Assembly (NCBI GenBank): GCA_049241565.1 | Contig: JBMLQL010000011.1 | Location: 1-64,000, forward strand | Length of the DNA: 64,000 nucleotides | Reading direction: 5' to 3' | Source of the DNA: DZBG01 sp049241565 | GTDB taxonomy: Bacteria; Bdellovibrionota; Bacteriovoracia; Bacteriovoracales; Bacteriovoracaceae | Shown: positions 43,913 to 52,816 of the stretch, piece by piece | Position numbering within the stretch: the first letter of the stretch is position 1 | How the letters are laid out: each line of letters begins with the position of its first letter | The notes under the pieces: generated by a model | What the model was told of the DNA's origin: nothing | Database searches by the model: none | The model's input: the letters and a program-made list of their open reading frames with translations, nothing else | Program-made: the position numbers and the translations under genes

Positions 43913-45070
43913 ATGCTTAAAACAGGAAGTTGTGTTCTTTTACTTTCCCTTGCTGTGTCCACCACGGCCATGGCCTCGATGCCTTCAGTAAAAGTTCTCA
44001 TAGGAAAATCTTTAAAGAATATCAGAGTAGAGGGCACTGACCTTCGAAAGATTATTCATACTCAAAATAAATCCCTTCAGTATCAAGGGCGCAAAGAAAT
44101 ATCTTTTAATTGTGATCCTGCTAAATCCGCCAAGCCGATTAGGTTTCCAGAAAAGCCACTTCATGTCGCTTCACTTCAGTCACCGACTGGACTTGTTTCT
44201 TGGGGAAATAAAAAATATCAAGGTGAGTTCCATCTCGTCACCTCGGCCAAGCAAGAGAGTTGTGATTTAGTGAATTTGATTCCCATGGAATCCTATATTA
44301 CTTCTCTTCTCTCAAAAGAGATGAATGGTACCTGGCCTATTGAGGCGCTCAAAGCGCAGGCCGTCGCCGCGAGAACTTATGCTCTTCACCGTATTAAGAA
44401 TTTCAATAAAACAGGGCTTGAGTCGCACGAGCAAATTTATCATTTAGAAAGTTCAGAGAAAGACCAAGTTTCTGGAACTTATTTTGATGCGACTCCTCTT
44501 ACTGTCCAGGCAGCTAAAGAGACTGAAGGACAAATCCTTCTTCCTAAATCAGGCAAGATTTCTCAAATCTTTTTTCACTCAAAATGTGGAGGAAGAACTT
44601 TCAGGCCTGATCAAGTTTGGGGAGGAGTTGAGGAAGGCTACCGTCAGGTGGATTGCCCTTTTTGTCATAAGCTTGGAAAAAAAGAATGGAAGAAAAAAGT
44701 GAGTAAGTATCAACTCACTCAACTTGTCGATCGCGCTCTTCAGAGGTATTACGCTGATAAAATTGTAAGCTCAGACATTAGATTTCTTCCGGATAGAGAA
44801 GACGTATCAGAGGTTCGTCTTTATGATGGAGATCGTTTTTTAATGGTCAAAAAATCCTATCTTCGAAATCTTTCAGGAAGAGAGATGCTTCCTTCAAATT
44901 ATTTCTCTGTAAAATCAGATAAGGCAGGTCTTCAGATTTCAGGACAAGGTTACGGCCATGGAGTGGGGCTTTGTCAGCTTGGGGCCCTAGAGCTGGCCAA
45001 GCGTGGTTATACTTACAAACAAATTTTAAGTTTTTATTTTCCACAACATCATCTTGATAAGGCCTATTAG
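43913..45070 (+). CDS. SpoIID/LytB-domain protein
   Basis: 385 residues with a signal peptide (about 22 residues, ending TAMAS). SpoIID proteins are lytic transglycosylase-like and cut peptidoglycan glycan strands denuded of peptides. The core motifs are NLIPMESYITSLLSKEMNGTW, PIEALKAQAVAARTYALHR and FFHSKCGGRTFRPDQVWGG, and GYGHGVGLCQLGALELAKRG near the end. Start chosen at ATG 43913, after GATGAGGAATTG. It is followed by an amidase gene after two bases, so both act on peptidoglycan in the periplasm. Confidence 0.9.
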   Translation: MLKTGSCVLLLSLAVSTTAMASMPSVKVLIGKSLKNIRVEGTDLRKIIHTQNKSLQYQGRKEISFNCDPAKSAKPIRFPEKPLHVASLQSPTGLVSWGNKKYQGEFHLVTSAKQESCDLVNLIPMESYITSLLSKEMNGTWPIEALKAQAVAARTYALHRIKNFNKTGLESHEQIYHLESSEKDQVSGTYFDATPLTVQAAKETEGQILLPKSGKISQIFFHSKCGGRTFRPDQVWGGVEEGYRQVDCPFCHKLGKKEWKKKVSKYQLTQLVDRALQRYYADKIVSSDIRFLPDREDVSEVRLYDGDRFLMVKKSYLRNLSGREMLPSNYFSVKSDKAGLQISGQGYGHGVGLCQLGALELAKRGYTYKQILSFYFPQHHLDKAY

Positions 45071-45072
45071 AG

Positions 45073-45801
45073 ATGAAGGTATTTGTTTTAGCTTTTCTTT
45101 TTCTTTTTTCACTTTCTTCACAAGCAGCAGTCGTTCTCATTGACCCCGGACATGGAGGAGAGGAATACGGTGCTGTGGGATATGATAATTGGAACAAAAA
45201 AACAGGTAAGACTTATGAGAAAGATCTTACGCTCAAGCTGGCCACTAAACTTAAAGAATATCTCTCACCCAAAGTTTCGGCCTATCTGACAAGAAGTTTT
45301 GATCATACCGTCTCACTTCAAGAGAGAGCTGATATGGCCGAAACATTGAAGGCCGATCTTTTTATCTCTGTTCATTTTAATTCTTCTTATGATCACAAGT
45401 CTCATGGCTTTGAACTTTACTATCTTGATAACAACTCAGATGTCGCCGTCAAAAAGGTTGAGAAGTCAGAAAACCTAAGTTTAAAGGGTGAGGAGTTAAT
45501 TGTTAACCAGATTCTTGTTGATTTAGTTATTGGCCAGACGGTAGAGAGCTCAAAGAGTCTCTCTCGTTCAGTCCATCAATCGATTAAGCCTATTCTTAAG
45601 CAGTATAAGCTCACTGATCGCGGAATTAAGGCAGGTCTTTTTTATGTCCTTGCCCTCTCTAAAAGACCAGGTCTGTTAATTGAAGGGGGTTTTATGTCAA
45701 ATCCGACAGAACTCTCACAAATTAAAAAAGAGAAGTATGTTGATGATATGGCGAAGAAATTAGCAGACGGAATTTTAAATTATTTGAATAATCAGAAATA
45801 A
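45073..45801 (+). CDS. N-acetylmuramoyl-L-alanine amidase (Amidase_3)
   Basis: 242 residues with a signal peptide (MKVFVLAFLFLFSLSSQAA). Cleaves the bond between MurNAc and the stem peptide. Zinc ligands are IDPGHGGEEYGAVG (His, Glu), EKDLTLKLATKL and VHFNSSYDHKSHGFELYY; the last catalytic Glu is in LLIEGGFMSNPTE. No AMIN or LysM targeting domain. Paired with the SpoIID-like gene upstream. SpoIID supplies denuded strands, and the amidase makes them, as in spore engulfment. Confidence 0.93.
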   Translation: MKVFVLAFLFLFSLSSQAAVVLIDPGHGGEEYGAVGYDNWNKKTGKTYEKDLTLKLATKLKEYLSPKVSAYLTRSFDHTVSLQERADMAETLKADLFISVHFNSSYDHKSHGFELYYLDNNSDVAVKKVEKSENLSLKGEELIVNQILVDLVIGQTVESSKSLSRSVHQSIKPILKQYKLTDRGIKAGLFYVLALSKRPGLLIEGGFMSNPTELSQIKKEKYVDDMAKKLADGILNYLNNQK

Positions 45802-45827
45802 AAAAAGCTCCTTGCGGAGCTTTTTTA
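45800..45827. terminator. Bidirectional rho-independent terminator
   Basis: GCTCC (45807-45811), TTGC loop, GGAGC (45816-45820), with A tract on the left and T tract on the right. It ends the amidase transcript and the minus-strand lipoprotein transcript. Confidence 0.9.
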
Positions 45828-46409
45828 TTATCGATAAATTCCTGTACAAAAACTAAATCTTTGTCCTTGGGATGTTCCCCCATCGGCCCATCTGAAGGCG
45901 AGTCCGTTCTGACCAAACACCGATGGGAGAACCATCGTCGCATTCATTGGCTTTACCGTTCCTCCGCAAAATGGAGAGTATGAAAGAAGTGAAGGGTTTG
46001 CGAGAAGGCGACCCTGTTGCCCTGCCAAGCCGTCACGTGAACAAATATAGGCCACGAATATTGGTTGAGCAGCATTACCTTGACCAAGAACAACTGCTAC
46101 ATCTCCGAAAGATGTTACCCCAAGATAGTAATCTCCTGCAGCAAAAGGTGGAATATTTACTGGAAACTGAACAGCATATCTTCCTGAACCAACGCCACCT
46201 ACACAAAGATTTTCGTTGATGGCGGCAGCGACGACTTGGTTTGAAACAGTGCCTATTTGACCATATTGTCCCACTCCGAGACCGTTGATTCCCCATTGAT
46301 TGAGATTGGCGTTCTGTCCGGACCGATTGTCCTTCCCACAGGCCACAAGCAAGCTTCCCATCAAGAGGGCAAAACCCAGATGTGTGAAAAATTTGTTTGC
46401 TCGTTTCAT
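45828..46409 (-). CDS. Lipoprotein of unknown function
   Basis: 193 residues. Lipobox LLVAC (Cys at about residue 24), then a Gly/Asn-rich segment. Later Cys residues (ENLCVGG, YICSRDG, FCGGTV, SFCTG) suggest disulphides. No family recognised. An AAGGAGC lies well placed before the ATG at 46409. Two long ORFs in other frames here are shadows. Confidence 0.7.
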   Translation of the reverse strand: MKRANKFFTHLGFALLMGSLLVACGKDNRSGQNANLNQWGINGLGVGQYGQIGTVSNQVVAAAINENLCVGGVGSGRYAVQFPVNIPPFAAGDYYLGVTSFGDVAVVLGQGNAAQPIFVAYICSRDGLAGQQGRLLANPSLLSYSPFCGGTVKPMNATMVLPSVFGQNGLAFRWADGGTSQGQRFSFCTGIYR

Positions 46410-46550
46410 AAAAAAGCTCCTTAGGCTTCGATAACATTCTAGCTTCGTTTCGGTCAGGTAACTAAAAAGCTTTAGCGGAAAAAAGATTCCTTAATAAATG
46501 GACTAAAAATGCCTAGTTTTTAAGGGGTTAGGAGCAGGGTAGAATAAGGA

Positions 46551-47501
46551 ATGGGAAAAATATGGCATTCATTGATGGTTCAGATCCGTATGGTATTCAA
46601 AGGAGAAGATTCTAAATTTCTTATTTTCACTGGTATCAAGATCATGGCGATCTCGATGGTGACCTTTATCTGTTCATTTTATTTTCTTCTCCAGGTTTTA
46701 AGGCTCAATTTTGTATTCTTCGAATCAAAAGGATACCCCAAGCTAGAGATTCTTGAGCAAGCATGGTTTGAGTCTGTTATCGGAGAGTCTTTAGAAAACC
46801 TTGTTTATATTTTCTTCTTTCATATCTTCTTATTTTTTATTGGAATTTATGTCGGACATATTATCTTAAGGCCCTTTCGCGCTATCGGGGAGTACTGCCA
46901 GAAGGTGATTGATCAACCTAATGCCGTTTACAAAGTAGATGATTTTTCGACGTACAGACTCTTGACTCATTTCTCTGAATTTTTTTTTGAATATTTAAGA
47001 GAATCGAGAAAACGTGGAGTAATTCTCGCTAATAGTATTCCTCCTCAGTACAGTGGTATTCATAAACCCATGCCAGATAGAATCTTCATTTTTCATTTTG
47101 TTTTTTTACTGACGATCGTAAGTATCTCTTCAACTGTATTTATTATTGAAACGATTAACTCTATCTACTCCAATATGATTGAGCTTGCTCTTACTACACT
47201 GAAGTTTGACCCTTCTTTGACAGAGTTTTTTACCAAGCAGAACTTTATCTATGATCAGACGGTTTATATTACTATTGGGATGACTGTTATTTTGTACTCT
47301 CTTCTAGGGATGCATCTTTACTCTATGGTTTCAGGAGCGGCTTTTGGGATTTTTGCTACAATGCGCTCTTTCATGAAAGGAAACTATTTTAGTCGAGTAC
47401 ACCTCATTGGTTACTCCTATATTCGTGAGCACACGAGAGTTTTAAACAAGTACTTAGACTATATTCAAAATAATTTTGATAAAGAACCGCCAAAAGGTTG
47501 A
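46551..47501 (+). CDS. Polytopic membrane protein of unknown function
   Basis: 316 residues with four hydrophobic helices: about 26-50 (IKIMAISMVTFICSFYFLL), 85-110 (IFFFHIFLFFIGIYVGHII), 175-200 (IFIFHFVFLLTIVSIS) and 235-270. The arrangement, two helix pairs split by a charged cytoplasmic loop (RPFRAIGEYCQKVIDQP), recalls a HAMP-like or duplicated two-helix module. No enzymatic domain. It lies upstream of the DsbA-like lipoprotein gene. Confidence 0.65.
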   Translation: MGKIWHSLMVQIRMVFKGEDSKFLIFTGIKIMAISMVTFICSFYFLLQVLRLNFVFFESKGYPKLEILEQAWFESVIGESLENLVYIFFFHIFLFFIGIYVGHIILRPFRAIGEYCQKVIDQPNAVYKVDDFSTYRLLTHFSEFFFEYLRESRKRGVILANSIPPQYSGIHKPMPDRIFIFHFVFLLTIVSISSTVFIIETINSIYSNMIELALTTLKFDPSLTEFFTKQNFIYDQTVYITIGMTVILYSLLGMHLYSMVSGAAFGIFATMRSFMKGNYFSRVHLIGYSYIREHTRVLNKYLDYIQNNFDKEPPKG

Positions 47502-47567
47502 AATCCATTCTGTAGAACATTACCATTATGAAGACTAAAGTCTTTGCTATTTAAAAAGGGAACCACA

Positions 47568-48344
47568 ATGAAAAAAGCGCTACTCATGGTTGCTGTACTT
47601 GCTCTTACAGCTTGTACATCAAAAGAAGATCTTAAAAAAGTAATTAAAGAAAATCCTGAAATCATCACGGAAGCAATTGAAGCGAACCCTGAAAAATTCA
47701 TTGATGCTCTTAACAACGCAGTTAAGAAAGCTCAAGAAGGTCAGGGAGCAAAACGTGAGGAAGAAGAAAAAAAACAACTTGAAGAATCTTTCAACAACCC
47801 ACTTGTTGCTGAAATTCGTTCAGATGAAAATTTCCGTGGAAATAAAGATGCTCCTATTACTCTCATTGAATATTCAGATTTTGAATGTCCATTCTGTTCG
47901 CGTGGATTCGCGACGGTGAACGAGCTTCTTGAAAAATACAAAGGGAAAATCCGTTTTGTTTATAAGCATCTTCCACTTAGCTTTCACCCACAGGCCATGA
48001 TTGCCTCTCAATATTATGAAGCTATCCGTATTCAGAATGCTGAGAAAGCTTGGCAATTCCACGATGCGATCTACAAGGATCAGCGTCGTCTTCAGAACGG
48101 CGAAAAATTTCTTAAAGAAATCGCTACTAAGCTAAAAGTTGATATGAAGAAATTGGCCAAAGATGTAAATTCTGAAGAAGTAACTAAAAGAATTGAGGCT
48201 GATATGGCCGAAGCTAGCAAGTTTGGATTCCAAGGAACACCAGGCTTTCTTCTTAATGGTATCCCAGTAAAAGGGGCTTACCCGACAGCTCACTTCGATT
48301 CACTCATCGAAGAGCTTAAAAAACGAGGAAAAGTTTCACTTTAA
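47568..48344 (+). CDS. DsbA-family thioredoxin-fold lipoprotein
   Basis: 258 residues. Signal peptide with lipobox LTAC (Cys at about residue 16), a helical linker of about 70 residues, and a thioredoxin fold with IEYSDFECPFCSRG (CPFC active site), KHLPLSFHP, and cis-Pro in FQGTPGFLLNG. Family members catalyse disulphide formation or isomerisation in the periplasm; the CPFC dipeptide suggests an oxidase or reductase. An earlier TTG (47544) is in frame, but AAAGGGAACCACA before 47568 supports that start. Confidence 0.88.
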   Translation: MKKALLMVAVLALTACTSKEDLKKVIKENPEIITEAIEANPEKFIDALNNAVKKAQEGQGAKREEEEKKQLEESFNNPLVAEIRSDENFRGNKDAPITLIEYSDFECPFCSRGFATVNELLEKYKGKIRFVYKHLPLSFHPQAMIASQYYEAIRIQNAEKAWQFHDAIYKDQRRLQNGEKFLKEIATKLKVDMKKLAKDVNSEEVTKRIEADMAEASKFGFQGTPGFLLNGIPVKGAYPTAHFDSLIEELKKRGKVSL

Positions 48345-48366
48345 ATAGTTCCGACTAGTTAAGTCT

Positions 48367-48399
48367 GAAAAGGGCCTGGGTTTTCCAGGCCCTTTTTTA
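48367..48399 (+). terminator. Rho-independent terminator after the DsbA-like gene
   Basis: AGGGCCTGG (48371-48379) pairs perfectly with CCAGGCCCT (48385-48393) around GTTTT, followed by six T. Confidence 0.9.
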
Positions 48400-48479
48400 T
48401 TCCTGGGCCCAATAAAAAACCTCAATGCCAAATTTCTAACATGGAATCGGCAAATAATACCCTTCCACCTTTGCTCATC

Positions 48480-48508
48480 TTGCTCATTTTGCCTTAGGTT
48501 GCTATAAT
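48480..48508 (+). promoter_or_regulatory. Sigma70-type promoter for the flagellar operon
   Basis: TTGCTC (48480-48485), 17-base spacer, TATAAT (48503-48508), about 56 bases before the fliL ATG. A copy of TTGCTCAT occurs just upstream at about 48471. Confidence 0.65.
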
Positions 48509-48563
48509 TTTGACAGAGGATCATTCACTTAAAGATCCCTGTTGCTTAGGAAGGGCAATCTAC

Positions 48564-49112
48564 ATGGCAGACGACAAAACAGCGGCGAGTTCAGGTGCTC
48601 CAGTTTCTTCTGGAAAGAATCCGTTCGTAACTATTCTTTTGATTCTTAATATGGCCGCAATGGGAACTATTGCTTTCTTCCAATATAAATTTATGGAAAT
48701 GGAAGCCAAACGTCCTGATCTTACTGCTCTTTTAAAAGAACAGAATACAGCGGCTGTTGATCCTGAAGCAGCAGGTGAGCAAGCAGCAACTGAACAGACC
48801 GCAAAGACTGATCAGCTACTTGTTTTAGAGCCTTTTACAGTAAATCTTGCTCAGGGAGATGGTCCTCGTCGTTATGTACGTTTAGATGCTGTTCTCAGAC
48901 TTAGTAATGATACTAAACTGGATGAGATTGAAGCACGCAAACCACAAATTAGAGACTCAATTATTAGTATTTTAAATACCAAAAGACCTGATGATCTTCT
49001 GAAGAAAGAAGGTAAGACGTATTTAAAGGAAGAGATTAAAGCATCAATCAATTCTTTTCTAGTTGATGGAAGAATTGAAGACGTTTTCTATACTAGTTTT
49101 CAAATCAACTAA
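48564..49112 (+). CDS. fliL: Flagellar basal body protein FliL
   Basis: 182 residues. A single-helix inner membrane protein that supports stator function. N-terminal cytoplasmic segment rich in Ala/Ser, helix FVTILLILNMAAMGTIAFF, an Ala/Glu-rich linker, then LEPFTVNLAQGDGPRRYVRLDAVL and the closing LKEEIKASINSFL with the FYTSF strand typical of FliL. An in-frame ATG at 48510 exists, but AGGAAGGGC before 48564 decides the start. First gene of the flagellar operon. Confidence 0.88.
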   Translation: MADDKTAASSGAPVSSGKNPFVTILLILNMAAMGTIAFFQYKFMEMEAKRPDLTALLKEQNTAAVDPEAAGEQAATEQTAKTDQLLVLEPFTVNLAQGDGPRRYVRLDAVLRLSNDTKLDEIEARKPQIRDSIISILNTKRPDDLLKKEGKTYLKEEIKASINSFLVDGRIEDVFYTSFQIN

Positions 49113-49160
49113 GAACATAGGATTTGTTCTTAAACAATTGATCCCAGGAGGGGAGAATCT

Positions 49161-50174
49161 ATGGCACAAGTACTGAGCCAGGATGAAGTAGATGCTCTAT
49201 TAAACGCTGTTAACGATGATGATTCATCGTCGTCATCAGGTAGTGGAGATGGAGCAGACGGTAATGATGGTTTTGATTCTGTTGAAGAAGCAGATGCCAA
49301 TATCCAGCCTTACGACCTCACCAATCAAGACCGAGTTATTCGTGGGCGAATGCCAATCCTCGAGATTATCTACGAGAGATTTATTCGTCAGTTCCGCGTT
49401 TCTCTCTCTAACTCTCTCAGGAAAATTTCAACAATCTCAATGATCTCGACAGACCTTTTAAAGTTTGGTGAGTTCGTAAATACGCTCCCGATCCCATCTT
49501 GCATGTGTATCATGAGATTTAATGAACTTCGTGGTCCTGCTCTTCTTGTTTTTGAATCAAAACTGGCCTATGCCATCATCGATTCTTATTTTGGTGGAAC
49601 AGATCGTCCGTTCACAAAAATCGAAGGAAAAGAATTTACTTCAATTGAACTTTCTTTCATGAGACGAGTGATGGATATGGCCATCAACGATCTTGAAGAA
49701 GCTTGGGCCCCTGTACACCGTATTGATGCTCAATACGTAAGAACAGAAATTAACCCTCAGTTCGTAGGTGTTGTTCCTCCTTCTGACGTTATTATCACGA
49801 CAACTCTTGAAGTAGAGTTTGAATCTGCTTCAGGAACAATCATGGTCGTGATTCCTTACTCAACAATTGAGCCGATTAAGCAAAAACTTTCTTCAAGCTA
49901 CCAAACAGATAATGATGTCGTTGATACTCTTTGGACTCGTTCAATGACGGAACATGTTCAACATGCTGGGGCCACGGCCATTGTGAAGTTAGGTGAGACT
50001 GATATGACGATTGGAGATCTTCTTTCTCTTCAGATTGGAGATATTATTCCTCTCCATCAAGAGGTTTCAGGAGAGCTAGATCTCGAGATCGAAGATGTTA
50101 AAAAACTAAAATGTTTAATTGGTATTTATAAAGGCAATCGTGCCGTCCAAGTGACTAGAAGAATTAAAGGATAA
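49161..50174 (+). CDS. fliM: Flagellar motor switch protein FliM
   Basis: 337 residues. The N-terminal LSQDEVDALLNAV is the CheY-P-binding EIDALL-type motif. The middle CheC-like domain has SNSLRKISTISM and the C-terminal SpoA domain includes LSLQIGDIIPLHQEV. FliM receives the chemotaxis signal at the C-ring. A poly-Ser/Asp linker (about residues 20-35) follows the CheY motif. Tight AGGAGGGGAG ribosome site. Presence of the CheY motif implies CheY elsewhere in the genome. Confidence 0.96.
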   Translation: MAQVLSQDEVDALLNAVNDDDSSSSSGSGDGADGNDGFDSVEEADANIQPYDLTNQDRVIRGRMPILEIIYERFIRQFRVSLSNSLRKISTISMISTDLLKFGEFVNTLPIPSCMCIMRFNELRGPALLVFESKLAYAIIDSYFGGTDRPFTKIEGKEFTSIELSFMRRVMDMAINDLEEAWAPVHRIDAQYVRTEINPQFVGVVPPSDVIITTTLEVEFESASGTIMVVIPYSTIEPIKQKLSSSYQTDNDVVDTLWTRSMTEHVQHAGATAIVKLGETDMTIGDLLSLQIGDIIPLHQEVSGELDLEIEDVKKLKCLIGIYKGNRAVQVTRRIKG

Positions 50175-50178
50175 AATC

Positions 50179-50532
50179 ATGGCCGAAGAAATGAGCAATG
50201 CTAATCAAGATGCAATTCGTGAACTCGCTGATCAAATCAAAGCGGGGGATGATGCTCTTAATAAGTTAAAAATTCAAAACTTTGATTTCATCCTAGATAT
50301 TCCCCTTAAAGTAAGTGTGGAGCTAGGACGTGCTAAAGTTGTTATCAAAGATCTTCTTCAATTAGGTCAGGGATCAGTCCTTGAGCTTGATAAGCTTGCA
50401 GGAGAGCCGTTAGAGGTTCTCGTGAATGGCAAGCTGGTTGCAAGAGGTGAGGTGGTTGTTGTGAATGAGAAGTTCGGTATTCGCCTAACTGATATCATTT
50501 CACCACTTGAGCGAATTGAGTCTCTTAAGTAA
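50179..50532 (+). CDS. fliN: Flagellar motor switch protein FliN
   Basis: 117 residues. The SpoA domain has DIPLKVSVELGRAKVVIKDL, LGQGSVLELDKLAGEPLEVL and LVARGEVVVVNEKFGIRLTD, the standard FliN signature. Forms the lower C-ring with FliM and helps dock export cargo. Separated from fliM by four bases. Confidence 0.96.
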   Translation: MAEEMSNANQDAIRELADQIKAGDDALNKLKIQNFDFILDIPLKVSVELGRAKVVIKDLLQLGQGSVLELDKLAGEPLEVLVNGKLVARGEVVVVNEKFGIRLTDIISPLERIESLK

Positions 50533-50556
50533 GTATTGGAAAGGATGAGGAACACT

Positions 50557-51759
50557 ATGAAAAAGCTATTAATCGTAACTTTGGCGTTAATGTCACTAGT
50601 GGCTAATGCCGGTGTCAAAGTGAACTCACTGGAGCTTAAATCTGCTGGGGCCAATGGGTCTGTAGTGATTGGGCTTGCGGGACATTACTCAAAACAACCT
50701 GACCTTAAAATCAATGGAGATACTATTGAACTCAGCATCCCTGATGCAGACCAGTTCACGGCCCATAATAAAAAAAGAACGCTTAATACTAAGCTTGATA
50801 CATCACTGACAGCAGAAAATAAGAACGGAACAGCAGTCATTAAGGTTCAACTCCCTTTCTCTCTTGCTGGGAAAAATGACAGTGTCGCTCTGACTTGGAA
50901 AAATAATAATATTGAAGTTGTTTTTCCTGTTCAAAAGACCGCGGCCAAACCAGCTACTACTGCTCCTGCTGCCCCTGCCACAACTACTGCGGCTAAAGGA
51001 AACAAAGCAGATGCAGTCGCTGTTTCAACAAAAATTACAAAAGAAGTTCTTGATGAAGAATACCTCAATAATCTAGTAAAAGAGCAGAATGGAATTAAGG
51101 CCCAAGCTGAAAAAGCAGAAGCTAAAAATCCTCAGGCTGCTCCAGCTCCTGTGACCCAAGATAAAGTTGAGGCCAAGCAAGCAGCTGTGTACAGAGAAAC
51201 TCATATTCGTCAGCCCAATGCGGCCATGGGTAATGGGAATGAGTACTCGTTTGTAGGATACGCAGTTAAATTTACTGTCTTCCTTGCTCTCGTTCTGGGA
51301 CTTTTCTACGGAGTTGTTCAGTTGATGAAGCGTGGAGTATTTAAGCGTGGAAAACTTGGATTTTTAAATAATTCACAAATGATTGAAGTTTTGAGTACGA
51401 CTTATATTGCCCCTAAAAGATCTCTCATGGTGGTGAAGGCCCATAAACAAGTTTTCCTTGTTTCAAGTTCAGAGTCAGGCCTTCAGTTTTTATCTGAAAT
51501 TACTGATACATCAGGAATTATCAAAGAAACTGAAAAATTTATCACTGGAAATAATTTTGATACAAAATTTGATGAGTCAGATGCTGATGACTATATTGAT
51601 GCTAAGATCAAACTTAAAGAAAATATTATGGAATCAACTCCAATTAAAGAGAACACAAATGCACTCGCTAAAGTGAGTGAGGCGACGAAAGATATTGTTA
51701 AGTTCTCTGATGAATTGAAGAAGAAAGCTCGTAAATTAAAACCTCTAGAATTTAACTAG
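50557..51759 (+). CDS. fliO: FliO-like flagellar assembly protein with long N-terminal domain
   Basis: 400 residues, far longer than E. coli FliO (about 120). A signal peptide (MKKLLIVTLALMSLVANA) precedes about 110 residues of beta-rich sequence (VKVNSLELKSAGANGSVVIG, LPFSLAGKN, IEVVFPV) that resembles an AMIN domain, then an Ala/Pro linker and a helix (about 232-256, AVKFTVFLALVLGLFYGVV). The C-terminal domain QMIEVLSTTYIAPKRSLMVV and QVFLVSSSESGLQFLSEI is FliO. ATG 50557 is chosen over an upstream TTG because AAGGATGAGG precedes it. Confidence 0.8.
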   Translation: MKKLLIVTLALMSLVANAGVKVNSLELKSAGANGSVVIGLAGHYSKQPDLKINGDTIELSIPDADQFTAHNKKRTLNTKLDTSLTAENKNGTAVIKVQLPFSLAGKNDSVALTWKNNNIEVVFPVQKTAAKPATTAPAAPATTTAAKGNKADAVAVSTKITKEVLDEEYLNNLVKEQNGIKAQAEKAEAKNPQAAPAPVTQDKVEAKQAAVYRETHIRQPNAAMGNGNEYSFVGYAVKFTVFLALVLGLFYGVVQLMKRGVFKRGKLGFLNNSQMIEVLSTTYIAPKRSLMVVKAHKQVFLVSSSESGLQFLSEITDTSGIIKETEKFITGNNFDTKFDESDADDYIDAKIKLKENIMESTPIKENTNALAKVSEATKDIVKFSDELKKKARKLKPLEFN

Positions 51760-51779
51760 TCGTTATAAAAAAGGTATCT

Positions 51780-52523
51780 ATGAATTGTTTAGGACGAACA
51801 ATTCTTCTCATGATTGTAAGCTTGATGAGTTCATCAGCTTTCGCTCAAGCGACGAATCTCCCTGGTATCAGTGTCAACTTCGGACAAGGTGTAAACCTTG
51901 TTGATACGATTGAAGTCCTCTTATTATTTACAGTTCTCACAATGGCCCCCGCCATTATTATTTTGTGTACTTCGTTTACTAGAATTGTGATTGTTCTCTC
52001 GTTTATGCGTCAGGCATTGGGAACACAGAATATGCCACCGAATCAGCTCCTCATTGGTTTTGCCCTTTTCTTATCAATGTTTGTCATGATGCCTACAGGT
52101 AAATCAATTTATGAAAATACCATGAAGCCGTATATGGCCAAACAGATTGATGGAACAAAAGCTATGGAAGGTTTAGAGAAAGATCTTCGTGCTTTTATGG
52201 AAAAGCATGTTCGTAAGGCCGATATTGGTTTGTTTTATGATGTCACAAATACTGAAGCTCCTCAGGACATTAAGGCCGTGCCTATTCATTATTTGATTCC
52301 TTCATTTATTATTTCAGAGCTAAAAACCGCCTTTCAGATTGGTTTTTTACTTTATATCCCTTTTATTGTTCTGGATATGGTCGTGGCCTCAGTTCTTATG
52401 GCCATGGGGATGATGATGCTTCCACCGATGCTAGTTTCAATGCCTTTTAAGCTTTTACTTTTTGTTTTAGTGGATGGTTGGCAGTTAGTGACAGGAGCTA
52501 TTCTCCGGTCGTTTAACACTTAG
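51780..52523 (+). CDS. fliP: Flagellar export gate protein FliP
   Basis: 247 residues with a signal peptide and about four helices. FliP, FliQ and FliR form the export gate. The signature TMAPAIIILCTSFTRIVIVL with SFMRQALGTQNMPPNQLLIG and the terminal FLLYIPFIVLDMVVASVLMAMGM is fully present. The ATG follows AAAAAAGGTATCT. Confidence 0.97.
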   Translation: MNCLGRTILLMIVSLMSSSAFAQATNLPGISVNFGQGVNLVDTIEVLLLFTVLTMAPAIIILCTSFTRIVIVLSFMRQALGTQNMPPNQLLIGFALFLSMFVMMPTGKSIYENTMKPYMAKQIDGTKAMEGLEKDLRAFMEKHVRKADIGLFYDVTNTEAPQDIKAVPIHYLIPSFIISELKTAFQIGFLLYIPFIVLDMVVASVLMAMGMMMLPPMLVSMPFKLLLFVLVDGWQLVTGAILRSFNT

Positions 52524-52535
52524 GAGTAGAGTAGT

Positions 52536-52811
52536 ATGGAAAACGAATACGTTATCGAGGTTACTCAGCAGGCGATGAAAATCACGCTGATGCTTGCCGC
52601 TCCTATGCTTATAGGCGCCCTTGTTGTGGGTGTACTCGTCTCAATTTTTCAAGCAGTGACTCAGATCCAAGAGCAAACACTTTCATTTATCCCGAAGATT
52701 CTTGTGATCGTGGCCGCTCTTGTTATTTTTAGTCCGTGGATGATGGAGACAATGACTTCATATACGCGTGAGCTCTTTATCAGCATTCCCGAGCTCGTAA
52801 GACGACAGTAG
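52536..52811 (+). CDS. fliQ: Flagellar export gate protein FliQ
   Basis: 91 residues, two transmembrane helices. LMLAAPMLIGALVVGVLVSI and AVTQIQEQTLSFIPKILV are the FliQ hallmarks. ATG follows AGGAGTAGAGTAGT. Six-base gap to fliR. Confidence 0.97.
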   Translation: MENEYVIEVTQQAMKITLMLAAPMLIGALVVGVLVSIFQAVTQIQEQTLSFIPKILVIVAALVIFSPWMMETMTSYTRELFISIPELVRRQ

Positions 52812-52816
52812 GGTAA

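Noticed and set aside
45923..46219. Plus-strand ORF opposite the lipoprotein gene
   Set aside because: Overlaps a better supported gene and has no ribosome site.
46075..46437. Minus-strand ORF overlapping the lipoprotein gene at 45828-46409
   Set aside because: The lipoprotein has a lipobox signal peptide and a good ribosome site; this frame is a shadow with none.
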